Shown here: positions 1 to 8,781 of the stretch, piece after piece
Position numbering within the stretch: position 1 is the stretch's first letter
Layout of the letters: every line of letters begins with the position of its first letter
Assembly (NCBI RefSeq): GCF_039523755.1
Contig: NZ_BAAAFX010000013.1
Coordinates: 414,320-478,319, forward strand
Source of the DNA: Tatumella terrea
GTDB lineage: Bacteria > Pseudomonadota > Gammaproteobacteria > Enterobacterales > Enterobacteriaceae
DNA length: 64,000 nucleotides
Direction: 5' to 3'
Notes under the pieces: generated by a model
Told to the model about the DNA's origin: nothing
What the model saw: only the letters and a program-made list of their open reading frames with translations
Databases searched by the model: none
Made by a program: the position numbers and the translations under genes

Positions 1-856
1 TGCGCTGCAGACGCAGGCGACGGGGTTCTGCCTCTACCAGACGCTCCCGGGTCTCCCGGTGCGCCTGTTCACGTTGCCGGTGCTGCTCTGTGAGTTGCCG
101 GGTCTGGTTCAGCCAGTGCAGGGCCTGCTCATGACGGGTCACTGCCTGCTGCAGTTGCTGTTCTGTGGTTTGCAGTCCCTGTTGCCGGTCCAGGATCTGC
201 TGGCGGGCTACCTCATCCAGTAAGACCACCCCTGATAATCCGGCCCGCAATGTGTCGAGTTGCTGCCGTAAGGCTTTATGTTGTTCAAACACACTGCGGG
301 AGATCTGCCCGTAGATTTCGGTGCCGGTCAGTTCTTCCAGCAGCTCAGCCCGTTCGCCCGGCGGGGCATTCAGGAAAGCCGCGAACTGCCCCTGCGAGAG
401 CATCATCGAGCGGGTAAATCGCTGGAAATTGAGCCCGGAGAGCTGTTCGGTGTAGCGCAGCTTATCCTGAAGTTTATCCGCAACAATCACGTTATCCGCA
501 CAGCGTGCCAGTTCTGCCCGCGGGGGCTGCAGTTTACCGTCCGGCTGGTTGCGGGCACGGTTCTGGCTCCAGAACGCCCGCCAGGCTTCGCCGCGAATTT
601 CAAATTCGACTTCGGCAAGGCAGTCGCTGCAACCGCGGCTCATCAGTGCATTCTGCGACTGACTGATATTCGGCAGTCTTGGGGTCTGGTGATAGAGTGC
701 CAGGCAGATAGCATCGAGCAGGGTAGTTTTCCCCGCCCCGGTATCTCCGGTGATGGCAAACAGTCCGTTACCGGCAAAGGGTTCACGCCGGAAATCAATA
801 AACCATTCCCCACGCAGGGCATTCAGGTTTTTAAACCGCAATGTCAGTATTTTCAT
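1..856 (-). CDS. sbcC: Exonuclease subunit SbcC, N-terminal part (cut by window edge)
   Basis: This is the ATPase subunit of the SbcCD (Mre11-Rad50-like) nuclease, which cleaves DNA hairpins and palindromes and trims protein-blocked ends. Only about the first 285 codons lie in the window; the gene runs off the left edge. The reverse-strand translation starts MKILTLRFKNLNALRG and carries the Walker A motif GDTGAGKTT at about residues 37-45, then the Q-loop region around LSQGQFAAFLNAPPGER. The last part in view is rich in Gln, Glu, Arg and Leu, as expected for the start of the long SMC-type coiled coil. The ATG overlaps the sbcD stop in an ATGA (853-856), so the two genes are probably translationally coupled. 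The identification is firm; the C-terminal half is not visible. Confidence 0.96.
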   Translation of the reverse strand, partial: MKILTLRFKNLNALRGEWFIDFRREPFAGNGLFAITGDTGAGKTTLLDAICLALYHQTPRLPNISQSQNALMSRGCSDCLAEVEFEIRGEAWRAFWSQNRARNQPDGKLQPPRAELARCADNVIVADKLQDKLRYTEQLSGLNFQRFTRSMMLSQGQFAAFLNAPPGERAELLEELTGTEIYGQISRSVFEQHKALRQQLDTLRAGLSGVVLLDEVARQQILDRQQGLQTTEQQLQQAVTRHEQALHWLNQTRQLTEQHRQREQAHRETRERLVEAEPRRLRLQR

Positions 857-2085
857 TCACTCTCCGTGCCGGTATCCCGGACCTGTTCCAGGGTCTGAAG
901 AAACAGCGTCAGGAGTCGCTGCTGTTCTTCTTCCGGTAACGCTTCTTCACGACTCAGACGACGCAGAAACACCTCTTCAGCGGTCAGCTCGCTCAGGGTT
1001 TCATTATTTTCGCAGTCGATACCGCGGGCCGCGCCCGTCCGGCTGCGTCGTAACAGCAGGACTTCCGCCGGGCGGCCTTCCGTCAGTGTTTCTATCCGTT
1101 GCTGCAGGTCACTGAGGTACTCCTGCTGCGTGACTTCGATATCCAGCCAGACCGGGGTGCCGTCTGCCAGCGGCGTCAGTGACGCCAGTTGCTGTTCGAT
1201 GTCTGCCAGTGACCCTTTCAGCGTTTTCAGTGGCTGAACGCAGGGCACGGGTAACGGGGTGATGACCGGGGCGGATTGCGGGCTGAACTCCACCAGACAT
1301 ACGCTCTTCTCCGTGGCGGACTCATCAAAACTGAGTGCGATGGGTGAGCCGCTGTAACGGATATGGGGCTGACCGCCGACCTGTTGCGGACGGTGGATAT
1401 GGCCTAAAGCGATATAATCCGCGGGCGGAAAGGCGGAAGCCGGGAAAGCATCCAGGGTACCGATATAAATATCACGCACCGAATCGCTTTTACTGACCCC
1501 CAGGGCCGTCAGGTGCCCGGTCGCGATGATCGGCAGCGCCGGAGACCCCAGGGTTTCGCGCAGCCGCAGGGCGGCCTGATAACAGTGCCGGTAATGGCCG
1601 GCAATCGCCTGCAGCAGATTTTGCTGTTTTTGCTGACTGTCCAGACCGGCCTGACTGAGCTGGATATCACGCGGACGTAAATACGGGATCGCACAGACAA
1701 TGGCGGCAGGGCGATCCTGAGCATCGTTCAGAACCACCAGTTGATCATCGACGTCAGGGCTGGCGCTGGCGATCACCCGTGTATTCAGACAGGCCAGCAG
1801 TGCCCGTGACTCGTTCAGCACCGCCACTGAATCATGATTACCGGCCAGGATCACCAACTGGCATCCGGTTTTTTGCAGCTCAACAATAAACTGGTTATAC
1901 ATCTCCCTGGCATAACTGGGCGGGGATCCGGTATCAAAAATATCTCCGGCTACTATCAGGGCATTAACCTGATGCAGAGTGATCTGCGAGAGAAGCCAGT
2001 CAAGGAAAGCCTGATGTTCCTTCGCCCGGCTCCGGGAATAAAAAAACTGGCCCAGGTGCCAGTCCGAGGTATGGATAATTTTCAT
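853..2085 (-). CDS. sbcD: Exonuclease subunit SbcD (Mre11-like phosphoesterase)
   Basis: The 410-residue protein is the Mn-dependent nuclease partner of SbcC. Calcineurin-type metallophosphoesterase motifs are visible in order: TSDWHLG near the N-terminus (Asp8, His10), AGDIFD around residue 47, LAGNHDS, ATGHLT and ALGHIHRPQ. The C-terminal region after about residue 290 matches the SbcD capping domain. Length is close to the roughly 400 residues of the E. coli protein. The gene is upstream of sbcC, overlapping it by 4 nt, and is divergent from phoB with a 193-bp gap that carries the Pho box. The start at 2085 reads MKIIHTSDWHLG, the family's usual beginning. Confidence 0.97.
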   Translation of the reverse strand: MKIIHTSDWHLGQFFYSRSRAKEHQAFLDWLLSQITLHQVNALIVAGDIFDTGSPPSYAREMYNQFIVELQKTGCQLVILAGNHDSVAVLNESRALLACLNTRVIASASPDVDDQLVVLNDAQDRPAAIVCAIPYLRPRDIQLSQAGLDSQQKQQNLLQAIAGHYRHCYQAALRLRETLGSPALPIIATGHLTALGVSKSDSVRDIYIGTLDAFPASAFPPADYIALGHIHRPQQVGGQPHIRYSGSPIALSFDESATEKSVCLVEFSPQSAPVITPLPVPCVQPLKTLKGSLADIEQQLASLTPLADGTPVWLDIEVTQQEYLSDLQQRIETLTEGRPAEVLLLRRSRTGAARGIDCENNETLSELTAEEVFLRRLSREEALPEEEQQRLLTLFLQTLEQVRDTGTESE

Positions 2086-2198
2086 AATGCTCCCGAGAGT
2101 GCCTGCTGCCCGCAGTATACCTGCAGACGGTGCAGGGATAAAAAAGTATCTTTCTGCGGGTGTCAGGCGGGGTCGTCAGTAAAGATATCCCTGACATT

Positions 2199-2230
2199 CC
2201 TTCATAAATCTGTCATAAAACTGTCTCATA
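2199..2230 (+). promoter_or_regulatory. Pho box upstream of phoB
   Basis: Three CTGTCAT-like heptamers start at 2199 (CCTTCAT), 2210 (CTGTCAT, perfect) and 2221 (CTGTCTC), exactly 11 bp apart with A/T-rich spacers. This is the direct-repeat layout bound by phosphorylated PhoB. The site ends about 50 bp before the phoB ATG, so it probably mediates autoactivation of phoBR under phosphate starvation. The spacing and motif are seen directly; PhoB binding is inferred from the known consensus. Confidence 0.9.
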
Positions 2231-2278
2231 ATGTGCCGCGTATACCGGAAGAATCCGGAAATATCCTCTGGAGAAACA

Positions 2279-2968
2279 ATGGCTAAACGCATTCTTGTCG
2301 TGGAAGATGAAGCTCCAATCCGTGAAATGTTATGTTTTGTGCTGGAGCAGAATGGTTACCATCCCATCGAGGCTGAAGATTATGACAGCGCGGTGAAGCA
2401 TCTGATTGAACCCTGGCCCGATCTGATCCTGCTTGACTGGATGCTGCCGGGAGGCACGGGTGTTCAGCTGATCAAATATATGAAAAAAGAAGCGATGACC
2501 CGGGATATCCCGGTCGTGATGCTGACAGCGCGTGGGGAAGAAGAAGATCGGGTGCGCGGTCTGGATGCGGGAGCTGATGACTATATTACCAAGCCCTTTT
2601 CTCCCCGGGAACTGATTGCCAGGATCAAGGCCGTGATCCGTCGTATCTCACCGATGGCCGATGATGAACTCATCGATATTCAGGGCCTGACCTTAGACCC
2701 GACCTCCCACCGGGTGATGGCCGGCGAAACCCCGCTGGATATGGGGCCAACCGAATATAAACTCCTGCATTTCTTTATGACCCATCCTGAGCGTGTTTAC
2801 AGTCGCGAGCAATTACTGAATCATGTCTGGGGAACCAACGTCTACGTGGAAGACAGAACAGTGGATGTGCATATCCGCCGTTTACGTAAAGCGCTTGAAG
2901 TCAGTGGTTATGAACGTATGGTTCAGACTGTCCGGGGCACCGGTTACCGGTTTTCTGCCCGTTTCTGA
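2279..2968 (+). CDS. phoB: Phosphate regulon response regulator PhoB
   Basis: This OmpR-family transcription factor activates phosphate-starvation genes when phosphorylated by PhoR. The start at 2279 (MAKRILVVEDEAP) gives 229 residues, the same length as E. coli PhoB; an earlier in-frame ATG at 2231 was rejected because it adds a tail the family lacks and lies against the Pho box. The receiver domain (about 1-125) has the acidic pair Glu9/Asp10, the phosphoacceptor Asp53 in LLDWMLPG and Lys105 in the DDYITKPFSP stretch. The C-terminal winged-helix domain covers about residues 130-229 with RTVDVHIRRLRKAL as recognition helix. phoR follows after 14 bp, so the two form an operon. Confidence 0.98.
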   Translation: MAKRILVVEDEAPIREMLCFVLEQNGYHPIEAEDYDSAVKHLIEPWPDLILLDWMLPGGTGVQLIKYMKKEAMTRDIPVVMLTARGEEEDRVRGLDAGADDYITKPFSPRELIARIKAVIRRISPMADDELIDIQGLTLDPTSHRVMAGETPLDMGPTEYKLLHFFMTHPERVYSREQLLNHVWGTNVYVEDRTVDVHIRRLRKALEVSGYERMVQTVRGTGYRFSARF

Positions 2969-2982
2969 TAGGAGTGTGACTT

Positions 2983-4299
2983 TTGCTGGACAAACTTTCG
3001 TGGCGTACCTTGCTGTCAGAATTTCTGCTGGTCTGCCTCGCCGGGGGGATTGCCGGGCTGGTGAGTGGTCATCCGGGCTTGTGTCTGTTTCTGGCGGTTG
3101 CTTTATTACTGTTCTGGCATTTTTTCCAACTGATGCGGCTGTCCCACTGGTTATGGGTGGATAAAAGTATGACCCCGCCGACCGGCAAGGGGAGCTGGGA
3201 ACCGTTATTTCACGGTCTGTACCTTATGCAGGCGCGCAACCGGCATCGGCGTCGTGAACTGAGAAGCCTGATCAAACGTTTCCGCAGTGGGGCCGAGTCG
3301 CTGCCGGATGCGTTAGTGCTGACTACCGAAGAGGGGAATATCTTCTGGTGCAACGGTCTGGCTCAGCAATATCTGGGACTGCGCTGGCCGGAGGATAACG
3401 GGCAAAATATCCTGAATTTACTGCGTTACCCCGAATTCAGCCGCTATTTACAGACCGCCGATTTCGATAAACCACTGACGCAATTACTGAATAATGGTCA
3501 TCATATGGAGTTCAGAATTGTACCTTATACCGAAGGCCAATGGATGATCAGCGCGCGGGATATGACACAGATGCGTCAGCTGGAAAATATGCGCAGCCAC
3601 TTTTTTGCCAATGTCAGCCATGAATTACGTACCCCGTTGACGGTTATCCAGGGGTATCTGGAGATGATGGAAGACGACCAGATGAATGCGCCGTTGCGGA
3701 TGAAAGCGGTAGGCACCATGCAGGAACAGTCACGGCGAATGGAAGGGCTTATCCGACAGCTTATGACCCTGACCCGGATAGAAGCCGCCCCGGCCATGAA
3801 TACCCGGGAGATTGTCGATGTTCCGGGGATGCTGTCGATGCTGCAACAGGAAGCTGACAGTCTGAAGCATCCGGGACAGGTGGTCAGTTTCTCGGTGGAC
3901 AGCGATCTGCGGGTATCCGGCAATGATGAACAGTTGCGCAGTGCGATCTCTAACCTGGTTTACAATGCGCTCAGCCACACGCCTGAAAATACACGTATTG
4001 ATATCGCCTGGCAGCGGGACGCACAGGGGGCTCTCTTCTCAGTGACCGATAACGGTCCGGGGATTGCCGCCGAGCATATTCCTCATCTGACCGAACGCTT
4101 TTACCGGGTGGATAAGGCCCGCTCCCGGCAAACCGGCGGCAGCGGCCTGGGCCTGGCGATAGTCAAGCATGCGCTGGGGCATCACGGCAGCCGGCTGTCG
4201 GTCACCAGCATCCCCGGAAAAGCCACCTGTTTCAGTTTTCAGCTTCCCTCGCGGCTGATTGTCGCTAAAGAGAACGCTGCGGAGACACTCACCTCCTGA
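2983..4299 (+). CDS. phoR: Phosphate regulon sensor histidine kinase PhoR
   Basis: This inner-membrane kinase phosphorylates PhoB when external phosphate is low, in response to the Pst transporter/PhoU. The start is TTG at 2983 (LLDKLSW), matching the start of E. coli PhoR. The 438-residue protein (E. coli 431) has two N-terminal membrane segments (about 10-28 and 32-52), a PAS domain around 95-195, the phosphorylated His213 in NVSHELRTPLT, and an ATPase domain with the N box (NLVYNAL), DNGPGI and GGSGLGL G boxes. No periplasmic domain is visible, as expected for PhoR. It lies 14 bp after phoB. Confidence 0.97.
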   Translation: MLDKLSWRTLLSEFLLVCLAGGIAGLVSGHPGLCLFLAVALLLFWHFFQLMRLSHWLWVDKSMTPPTGKGSWEPLFHGLYLMQARNRHRRRELRSLIKRFRSGAESLPDALVLTTEEGNIFWCNGLAQQYLGLRWPEDNGQNILNLLRYPEFSRYLQTADFDKPLTQLLNNGHHMEFRIVPYTEGQWMISARDMTQMRQLENMRSHFFANVSHELRTPLTVIQGYLEMMEDDQMNAPLRMKAVGTMQEQSRRMEGLIRQLMTLTRIEAAPAMNTREIVDVPGMLSMLQQEADSLKHPGQVVSFSVDSDLRVSGNDEQLRSAISNLVYNALSHTPENTRIDIAWQRDAQGALFSVTDNGPGIAAEHIPHLTERFYRVDKARSRQTGGSGLGLAIVKHALGHHGSRLSVTSIPGKATCFSFQLPSRLIVAKENAAETLTS

Positions 4300-4384
4300 A
4301 GTCTTTCCAGGGGCGCAGTGTCTGTGCCCCGTTCCTTCCGGCAAGGCCGTTCCCGCGGATAATGAAGTTTCCTGAAGTCAATAA

Positions 4385-4439
4385 TGAGAAAAATTCATCT
4401 ATACTGAAATTTCATCAGTTGATGAGGAATTTTCCTCAT
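4385..4439. promoter_or_regulatory. Palindromic promoter-region elements, possible MetR-type sites
   Basis: Between phoR and the MetE-like gene there are several dyad elements: TGAG-N5-TTCA at 4385-4397, one mismatch from the MetR consensus TGAA-N5-TTCA; the palindrome TGAAATTTCA at 4405-4414; and the 8-bp-arm inverted repeat ATGAGGAA-TT-TTCCTCAT at 4422-4439. They lie 15-70 bp upstream of the MetJ-like boxes. The dyads are plain in the sequence. Their assignment to MetR, the LysR-type activator of metE, is inference. Confidence 0.45.
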
Positions 4440-4453
4440 GTCATGCTACAGAA

Positions 4454-4477
4454 AGACATTTAGCCGTCCGGATGGCT
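4454..4477. promoter_or_regulatory. MetJ operator (three tandem met boxes) before the MetE-like gene
   Basis: Three contiguous 8-bp units, AGACATTT, AGCCGTCC and GGATGGCT, match the met-box consensus AGACGTCT at 6, 6 and 4 of 8 positions. MetJ, the S-adenosylmethionine-dependent repressor, binds tandem arrays of exactly this kind. The array ends 45 bp before the start at 4523, a typical position for repression. The same bases can also form a short hairpin (AGCCGT/ATGGCT around CCGG, followed by five Ts), so a weak terminator reading is the alternative. Confidence 0.7.
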
Positions 4478-4522
4478 TTTTATGACCAGTCGCCGGAACG
4501 ATAGCGGACCCGGAGAATAATA

Positions 4523-5626
4523 ATGCAAAGAGAACACGCCCCATTTCGTGCAGAAACTGTAGGTAGCTTTTTACGTCCTGCCTCCATTAAACAGGCTCGT
4601 TCAGAATTTGCTAACGGCACGCTGAGCGCAGAAGAACTCAGAAAAATTGAAGATGCCGCTATCCTGGATGTGGTAGAGAAACAACGCGCAGCCGGATTAC
4701 AGGTCGTTACCGACGGTGAATTTCGTCGTGCCTGGTGGCATTTTGACTTTTTTGAAGGACTGGAAGGGGTGGAGCCTTTCGAAGCGGCTCACGGTATCCG
4801 TTTTAACGGGGTAGAAACCAAAGCCCGTGGGGTGCGTGTGACCGGCAAACTGGGATTCAAAGACCACCCGATGCTGGAAGATTTCCGTTACCTGCAGAGT
4901 ATTGCCGGTGATGCCGTGGCTAAAATGACCATCCCCAGCCCGAGCGTGCTGCATTTCCGTGGCGGACGGGAATATATCGATGAAACGGTCTACCCGGATC
5001 TGAATGACTATTTTGATGATCTGGCCGCCACATGGCGCGAGGCTATCCACGCCTTCTATCAGGCCGGATGCCGTTATCTGCAGCTCGATGATACGGTCTG
5101 GGCCTATTTATGTTCCGAAGACCAGAAAGCGCAGGTCAGGGCCCGTGGTGATAATCCGGATACGCTGGCAGAAACTTATGCCAGAGTCCTGAACCAGGCG
5201 CTGATCGGTAAACCGTCTGATCTCACCGTCGGCTTACATGTGTGTCGCGGAAATTTCCGTTCTACCTGGATTTCCGAAGGGGGCTACGAGCCGGTGGCCG
5301 AAATTTTATTTGGTCAGGTGAATGTCGATGCCTTCTTCCTGGAATATGACAATGAGCGTTCCGGAGGCTTTGAACCGCTGCGTTTTATCCGCCCCGGACA
5401 TCAACAGGCGGTGCTGGGTCTGATCACGACTAAAAACGGGACGCCGGAGGATCCTGCACAGGTGAAAGCCCGCATTGCAGAAGCCTCGGAGTTCCTCAGC
5501 CCGGAACAGCTCTGTCTGAGCCCGCAGTGTGGTTTTGCCTCGACCGAGGAAGGGAATAGTATTACCGAAGACGAACAATGGCAGAAGATCCGCAGTGTGG
5601 TCGCGATTGCCGGAGAAGTCTGGTAA
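4523..5626 (+). CDS. Cobalamin-independent methionine synthase-like protein (MetE C-terminal family, YxjG/YxjH type)
   Basis: The 367-residue protein corresponds to the catalytic C-terminal barrel of MetE without the N-terminal duplicate. It resembles the YxjG/YxjH group of Bacillus, thought to make methionine from homocysteine, although the methyl donor is uncertain. The MetE zinc ligands are all present: His239 and Cys241 in LHVCRGNF, Glu274 in FFLEYDNERS and Cys336 in SPQCGFAST. The start has a purine-rich site (CCGGAG) 10 bp upstream. The gene lies between phoR and brnQ, which are neighbours in E. coli, so it is an insertion or lineage-specific retention. The upstream met boxes imply control by methionine. 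It is not full-length MetE (about 750 residues). Confidence 0.88.
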   Translation: MQREHAPFRAETVGSFLRPASIKQARSEFANGTLSAEELRKIEDAAILDVVEKQRAAGLQVVTDGEFRRAWWHFDFFEGLEGVEPFEAAHGIRFNGVETKARGVRVTGKLGFKDHPMLEDFRYLQSIAGDAVAKMTIPSPSVLHFRGGREYIDETVYPDLNDYFDDLAATWREAIHAFYQAGCRYLQLDDTVWAYLCSEDQKAQVRARGDNPDTLAETYARVLNQALIGKPSDLTVGLHVCRGNFRSTWISEGGYEPVAEILFGQVNVDAFFLEYDNERSGGFEPLRFIRPGHQQAVLGLITTKNGTPEDPAQVKARIAEASEFLSPEQLCLSPQCGFASTEEGNSITEDEQWQKIRSVVAIAGEVW

Positions 5627-5646
5627 CGATGGCCTGACCCTGTCAG

Positions 5647-5674
5647 AAAAGGCGCGGATCCCGCGCCTTTTCGT
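5647..5674 (+). terminator. Rho-independent terminator of the MetE-like gene
   Basis: An 11-bp perfect stem AAAAGGCGCGG/CCGCGCCTTTT with a 3-nt ATC loop lies 20 bp after the stop codon. The flanking A and T runs make it usable on both strands. Confidence 0.9.
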
Positions 5675-6017
5675 TGTCCGTCATATGAAAAATGTATATA
5701 TCCTTATGCTCCGGACAAATAATAAACACATCATCCCCGCCTGCCTGCAGCAAACACCCTCATATCCACTGCTTTTCAGAATAAATATGACATATCCTAC
5801 TGGTTTGACGATCCGTTATTGCCTTTCTTCCCTATAAAAGTTTTACTTATGACCGTTATCATCAAATCCTCTGGTGAAAAATAATAAACCGAATATTTCG
5901 CTGTTTTCAGTCCGGCGCCCGGCAGGGTGTCAGTATCGGGTGAAAAATTATTCGTGGATGGATGATAACCAAACCCAACTTCCTGCTTCTGTCAGCACAT
6001 GATGTGCAGAGTGATTT
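5675..6017. other. Non-coding stretch upstream of brnQ
   Basis: This 343-bp stretch is fairly A/T-rich, has no credible gene and presumably holds the brnQ promoter. A short reading frame across 5529-5837 runs through the preceding terminator and is not believable. I did not recognise a specific operator or leader peptide. Confidence 0.5.
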
Positions 6018-7337
6018 ATGACTAAACGTTTAACTACTAAAGATATCCTTGCGCTGGGCTTTATGACTTTTGCCCTGTTTGTCGGCGCCGGCAATATAAT
6101 CTTCCCGCCGATGGTGGGTGTTCAGGCCGGGGAACATGTCTGGACGGCGGCCGGTGGCTTCCTGATCACCGCGGTCGGACTTCCGGTGCTGACGGTGATT
6201 GCCCTGGCACGCGTCGGGGGTGGCATTGATGCCCTCAGCTCGCCCATCGGTAAAGCGGCGGGGCTGGTGCTGGCGACAGTCTGTTACCTGGCCGTCGGTC
6301 CGCTGTTTGCGACCCCGCGTACCGCCACCGTTTCCTTTGAAATTGGCATTGCGCCACTGGCCGGCGAAGGGGCGATGCCCTTATTCATCTACAGCCTGAT
6401 CTATTTTGCGCTGGTCATTCTGATTTCCCTCTATCCGGGTAAACTGCTGGACACGGTAGGGCATTTCCTGGCGCCGCTGAAAATTGTGGCACTGGCTATC
6501 CTCGGCGTTGCGGCATTACTCTGGCCGGCGGGCGCTGAGATTCCGGCGGTAGATGTTTATCAGACGGCAGCATTTTCGAACGGCTTTGTTAACGGTTATC
6601 TGACCATGGACACCCTCGGTGCGCTGGTCTTCGGGATTGTTATCGTCAATGCGGCACGTTCACGCGGCATTGAAGACTCCGGACTGTTGACCCGCTATAC
6701 CATGCTGGCAGGAATTATTGCCGGTATCGGTCTGACGCTGGTTTATCTGGCGCTGTTCCGCCTCGGGTCCGGCAGTGGTCAGCTGGTACCGGCCGGTGCT
6801 AACGGTGCGACTATCCTGCATGCGTATGTACAACATACTTTCGGCGGGGCAGGCAGCCTGTTCCTCGGTGCGTTGATCTTTGTTGCCTGTATGGTGACGG
6901 CGGTCGGACTGACCTGTGCCTGTGCTGAGTTTTTTGCACAGCTGCTGCCACTTTCCTACCGTGCACTGGTATTCATTCTGGGCGGCTTTTCGATGCTGGT
7001 CTCCAACCTGGGACTGAGCCATCTGATCCAGTTATCCATTCCGGTACTGACCGCCATTTACCCGCCGTGTATTGTGCTGGTGGTATTGAGCTTTACCCTG
7101 CGCTGGTGGAACCGCAGCACGCGGATTATTGCGCCGGCCATGCTGGTCAGCCTGTTTTTCGGGGCAATAGATGCGATTAAAGGCAGCGAATTTAAAGACT
7201 TGTTACCGGGATTCTGTCAGAATCTGCCGCTGGCCGATCAGGGATTGTCATGGCTGCCACCGACATTGGTGATTCTGGTGGTCTCTATGGTCATTGACCG
7301 GATAAAAGGGAGCCATCCGGTAGAAGTACGTCAGTAA
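6018..7337 (+). CDS. brnQ: Branched-chain amino acid:cation symporter BrnQ (LIV-II)
   Basis: This inner-membrane carrier takes up leucine, isoleucine and valine with Na+ or H+. The 439-residue length equals that of E. coli BrnQ, and the match is near continuous, including ALGFMTFALFVGAGNIIFPP at 12-31, FATPRTATVSFEIG near 95 and TCACAEFFAQLLPLSYR around 299-315. About 12 hydrophobic segments are visible. The start at 6018 fits the family. It ends in a hairpin terminator before proY, so the two permeases are probably separate transcripts although they are adjacent and share a strand. Confidence 0.97.
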   Translation: MTKRLTTKDILALGFMTFALFVGAGNIIFPPMVGVQAGEHVWTAAGGFLITAVGLPVLTVIALARVGGGIDALSSPIGKAAGLVLATVCYLAVGPLFATPRTATVSFEIGIAPLAGEGAMPLFIYSLIYFALVILISLYPGKLLDTVGHFLAPLKIVALAILGVAALLWPAGAEIPAVDVYQTAAFSNGFVNGYLTMDTLGALVFGIVIVNAARSRGIEDSGLLTRYTMLAGIIAGIGLTLVYLALFRLGSGSGQLVPAGANGATILHAYVQHTFGGAGSLFLGALIFVACMVTAVGLTCACAEFFAQLLPLSYRALVFILGGFSMLVSNLGLSHLIQLSIPVLTAIYPPCIVLVVLSFTLRWWNRSTRIIAPAMLVSLFFGAIDAIKGSEFKDLLPGFCQNLPLADQGLSWLPPTLVILVVSMVIDRIKGSHPVEVRQ

Positions 7338-7355
7338 ACCGGAATACTGAAGTAT

Positions 7356-7386
7356 AAACCACGGGCCTGCCCGTGGTTTTCTTTTT
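7356..7386 (+). terminator. Rho-independent terminator of brnQ
   Basis: A long GC-rich stem (AAACCACGGGC paired with GCCCGTGGTTT, minimal CT loop) is followed by a T-rich run. It lies 19 bp after the brnQ stop and just before proY. Confidence 0.88.
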
Positions 7387-7403
7387 TACAGGTACAGGTC
7401 GTT

Positions 7404-8774
7404 ATGCAAAAAACAAATACACTGCGTCGGGGGCTCAGCACCAGACATATCAGGTTTATGGCTTTGGGTTCCGCTATCGGGACCGGATTATTTTATGGCT
7501 CGGCGGATGCTATCCGCATGGCGGGACCGAGTGTTCTGCTGGCCTACATTATTGGCGGGGCTGTCGCCTATATTATTATGCGCGCGCTGGGTGAAATGTC
7601 GGTGAATAATCCGAATGCCGGCTCGTTTTCCCGTTATGCCAGAGACTACCTTGGCCCGATGGCAGGGTATATTACGGGCTGGACCTACTGCTTTGAAATC
7701 CTGATCGTGGCCATTGCCGATGTGACTGCCTTCGGGGTGTATATGGGCGTCTGGTTCCCGGATGTACCTCACTGGATATGGGTGCTCAGTGTGGTGCTGA
7801 TCATCGGTGCCATCAATATGATGAGCGTCAAAGTGTTCGGTGAGCTTGAGTTCTGGTTCTCGTTCTTTAAAGTCGCCACCATTGTATTGATGATTCTGGC
7901 TGGCCTGGGGATCATTATCTGGGGTATTGGTAACGGCGGTCATCCGACCGGTATCAGTAATCTGTGGAGCCATGGCGGATTTTTTGCGCACGGGCTGACC
8001 GGAATGCTGCTGTCCCTGCAGATGGTGATGTTTGCGTACGGCGGAATTGAGATTATCGGCATTACCGCCGGTGAAGCGGACAAACCGGAAAACACCATCC
8101 CGAAAGCCATCAACTCCGTTCCGTGGCGTATTCTGGTGTTCTACGTGGGTACGCTGTTTGTCATTATGTCCATCTATCCCTGGGACCAGGTGGGGACCAA
8201 TGGCAGCCCGTTTGTGCTGACCTTCCAGCATCTGGGCGTCGCCGCCGCCGCCGCGGTACTGAACTTTGTAGTGATCACCGCCTCGTTATCGGCGATTAAC
8301 AGCGATATTTTTGGGGTCGGTCGTATGCTGCATGGCATGGCTGAACAGGGCGATGCACCTAAGATGTTCACCGCTGTCTCCAAACGCGGTACCCCGTGGC
8401 TGACCGTGGTGGTGATGATGGTCGCGCTGCTGATTGCCGTCTTGCTGAACTACCTGATGCCGGAAAAAGTTTTCCTGGTCATTGCCTCGCTGGCGACCTT
8501 TGCCACGGTCTGGGTCTGGATCATGATTTTACTGGCGCAGATTGGTTTCCGCAGGAAACTGGGTGCGGAAGGACGCCACCAGATCAGGTTCCCGCTACCG
8601 GGTGGCTCAGTGATGTCGGTTATCGGGATCCTGTTCCTGGTCTTTATCATCGCGCTGATCGGTTACTTCCCGGATACACGGTTGTCACTCTATGCCGGAG
8701 CGATTTGGGTGGTGTTACTGCTGGTAAGTTACCGTCTGTTTAAAAAGAAAAGTCATACCTCTTCACAAGGCTAA
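7404..8774 (+). CDS. proY: ProY, amino acid permease of the APC family (proline-type)
   Basis: The 456-residue inner-membrane protein matches E. coli ProY (457) throughout. It has the APC signature near the N-terminus (RHIRFMALGSAIGTGLFYGS, about 15-34), the substrate-pathway motif FAYGGIEIIGITAGEA near 212 and 12 hydrophobic helices. ProY is often called a cryptic proline transporter; its true substrate is not settled, and a link with histidine has also been suggested. The start at 7404 sits 18 bp after the brnQ terminator. The downstream neighbour is convergent. Confidence 0.93.
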   Translation: MQKTNTLRRGLSTRHIRFMALGSAIGTGLFYGSADAIRMAGPSVLLAYIIGGAVAYIIMRALGEMSVNNPNAGSFSRYARDYLGPMAGYITGWTYCFEILIVAIADVTAFGVYMGVWFPDVPHWIWVLSVVLIIGAINMMSVKVFGELEFWFSFFKVATIVLMILAGLGIIIWGIGNGGHPTGISNLWSHGGFFAHGLTGMLLSLQMVMFAYGGIEIIGITAGEADKPENTIPKAINSVPWRILVFYVGTLFVIMSIYPWDQVGTNGSPFVLTFQHLGVAAAAAVLNFVVITASLSAINSDIFGVGRMLHGMAEQGDAPKMFTAVSKRGTPWLTVVVMMVALLIAVLLNYLMPEKVFLVIASLATFATVWVWIMILLAQIGFRRKLGAEGRHQIRFPLPGGSVMSVIGILFLVFIIALIGYFPDTRLSLYAGAIWVVLLLVSYRLFKKKSHTSSQG

Positions 8775-8781
8775 TCTGCCC

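Noticed and set aside
278..1115. Plus-strand open frames across sbcC/sbcD
   Set aside because: They are shadows opposite strongly conserved minus-strand genes and have no family resemblance.
4462..4482. Terminator for phoR (AGCCGT/ATGGCT hairpin with T-run)
   Set aside because: It is weak, far from the phoR stop, and the same bases fit better as tandem met boxes; kept only as an alternative.
7488..8231. Long minus-strand frame of 247 codons inside proY
   Set aside because: It is rich in His, Asn and Asp and is the antisense shadow of a membrane-protein gene; no start site or family support.
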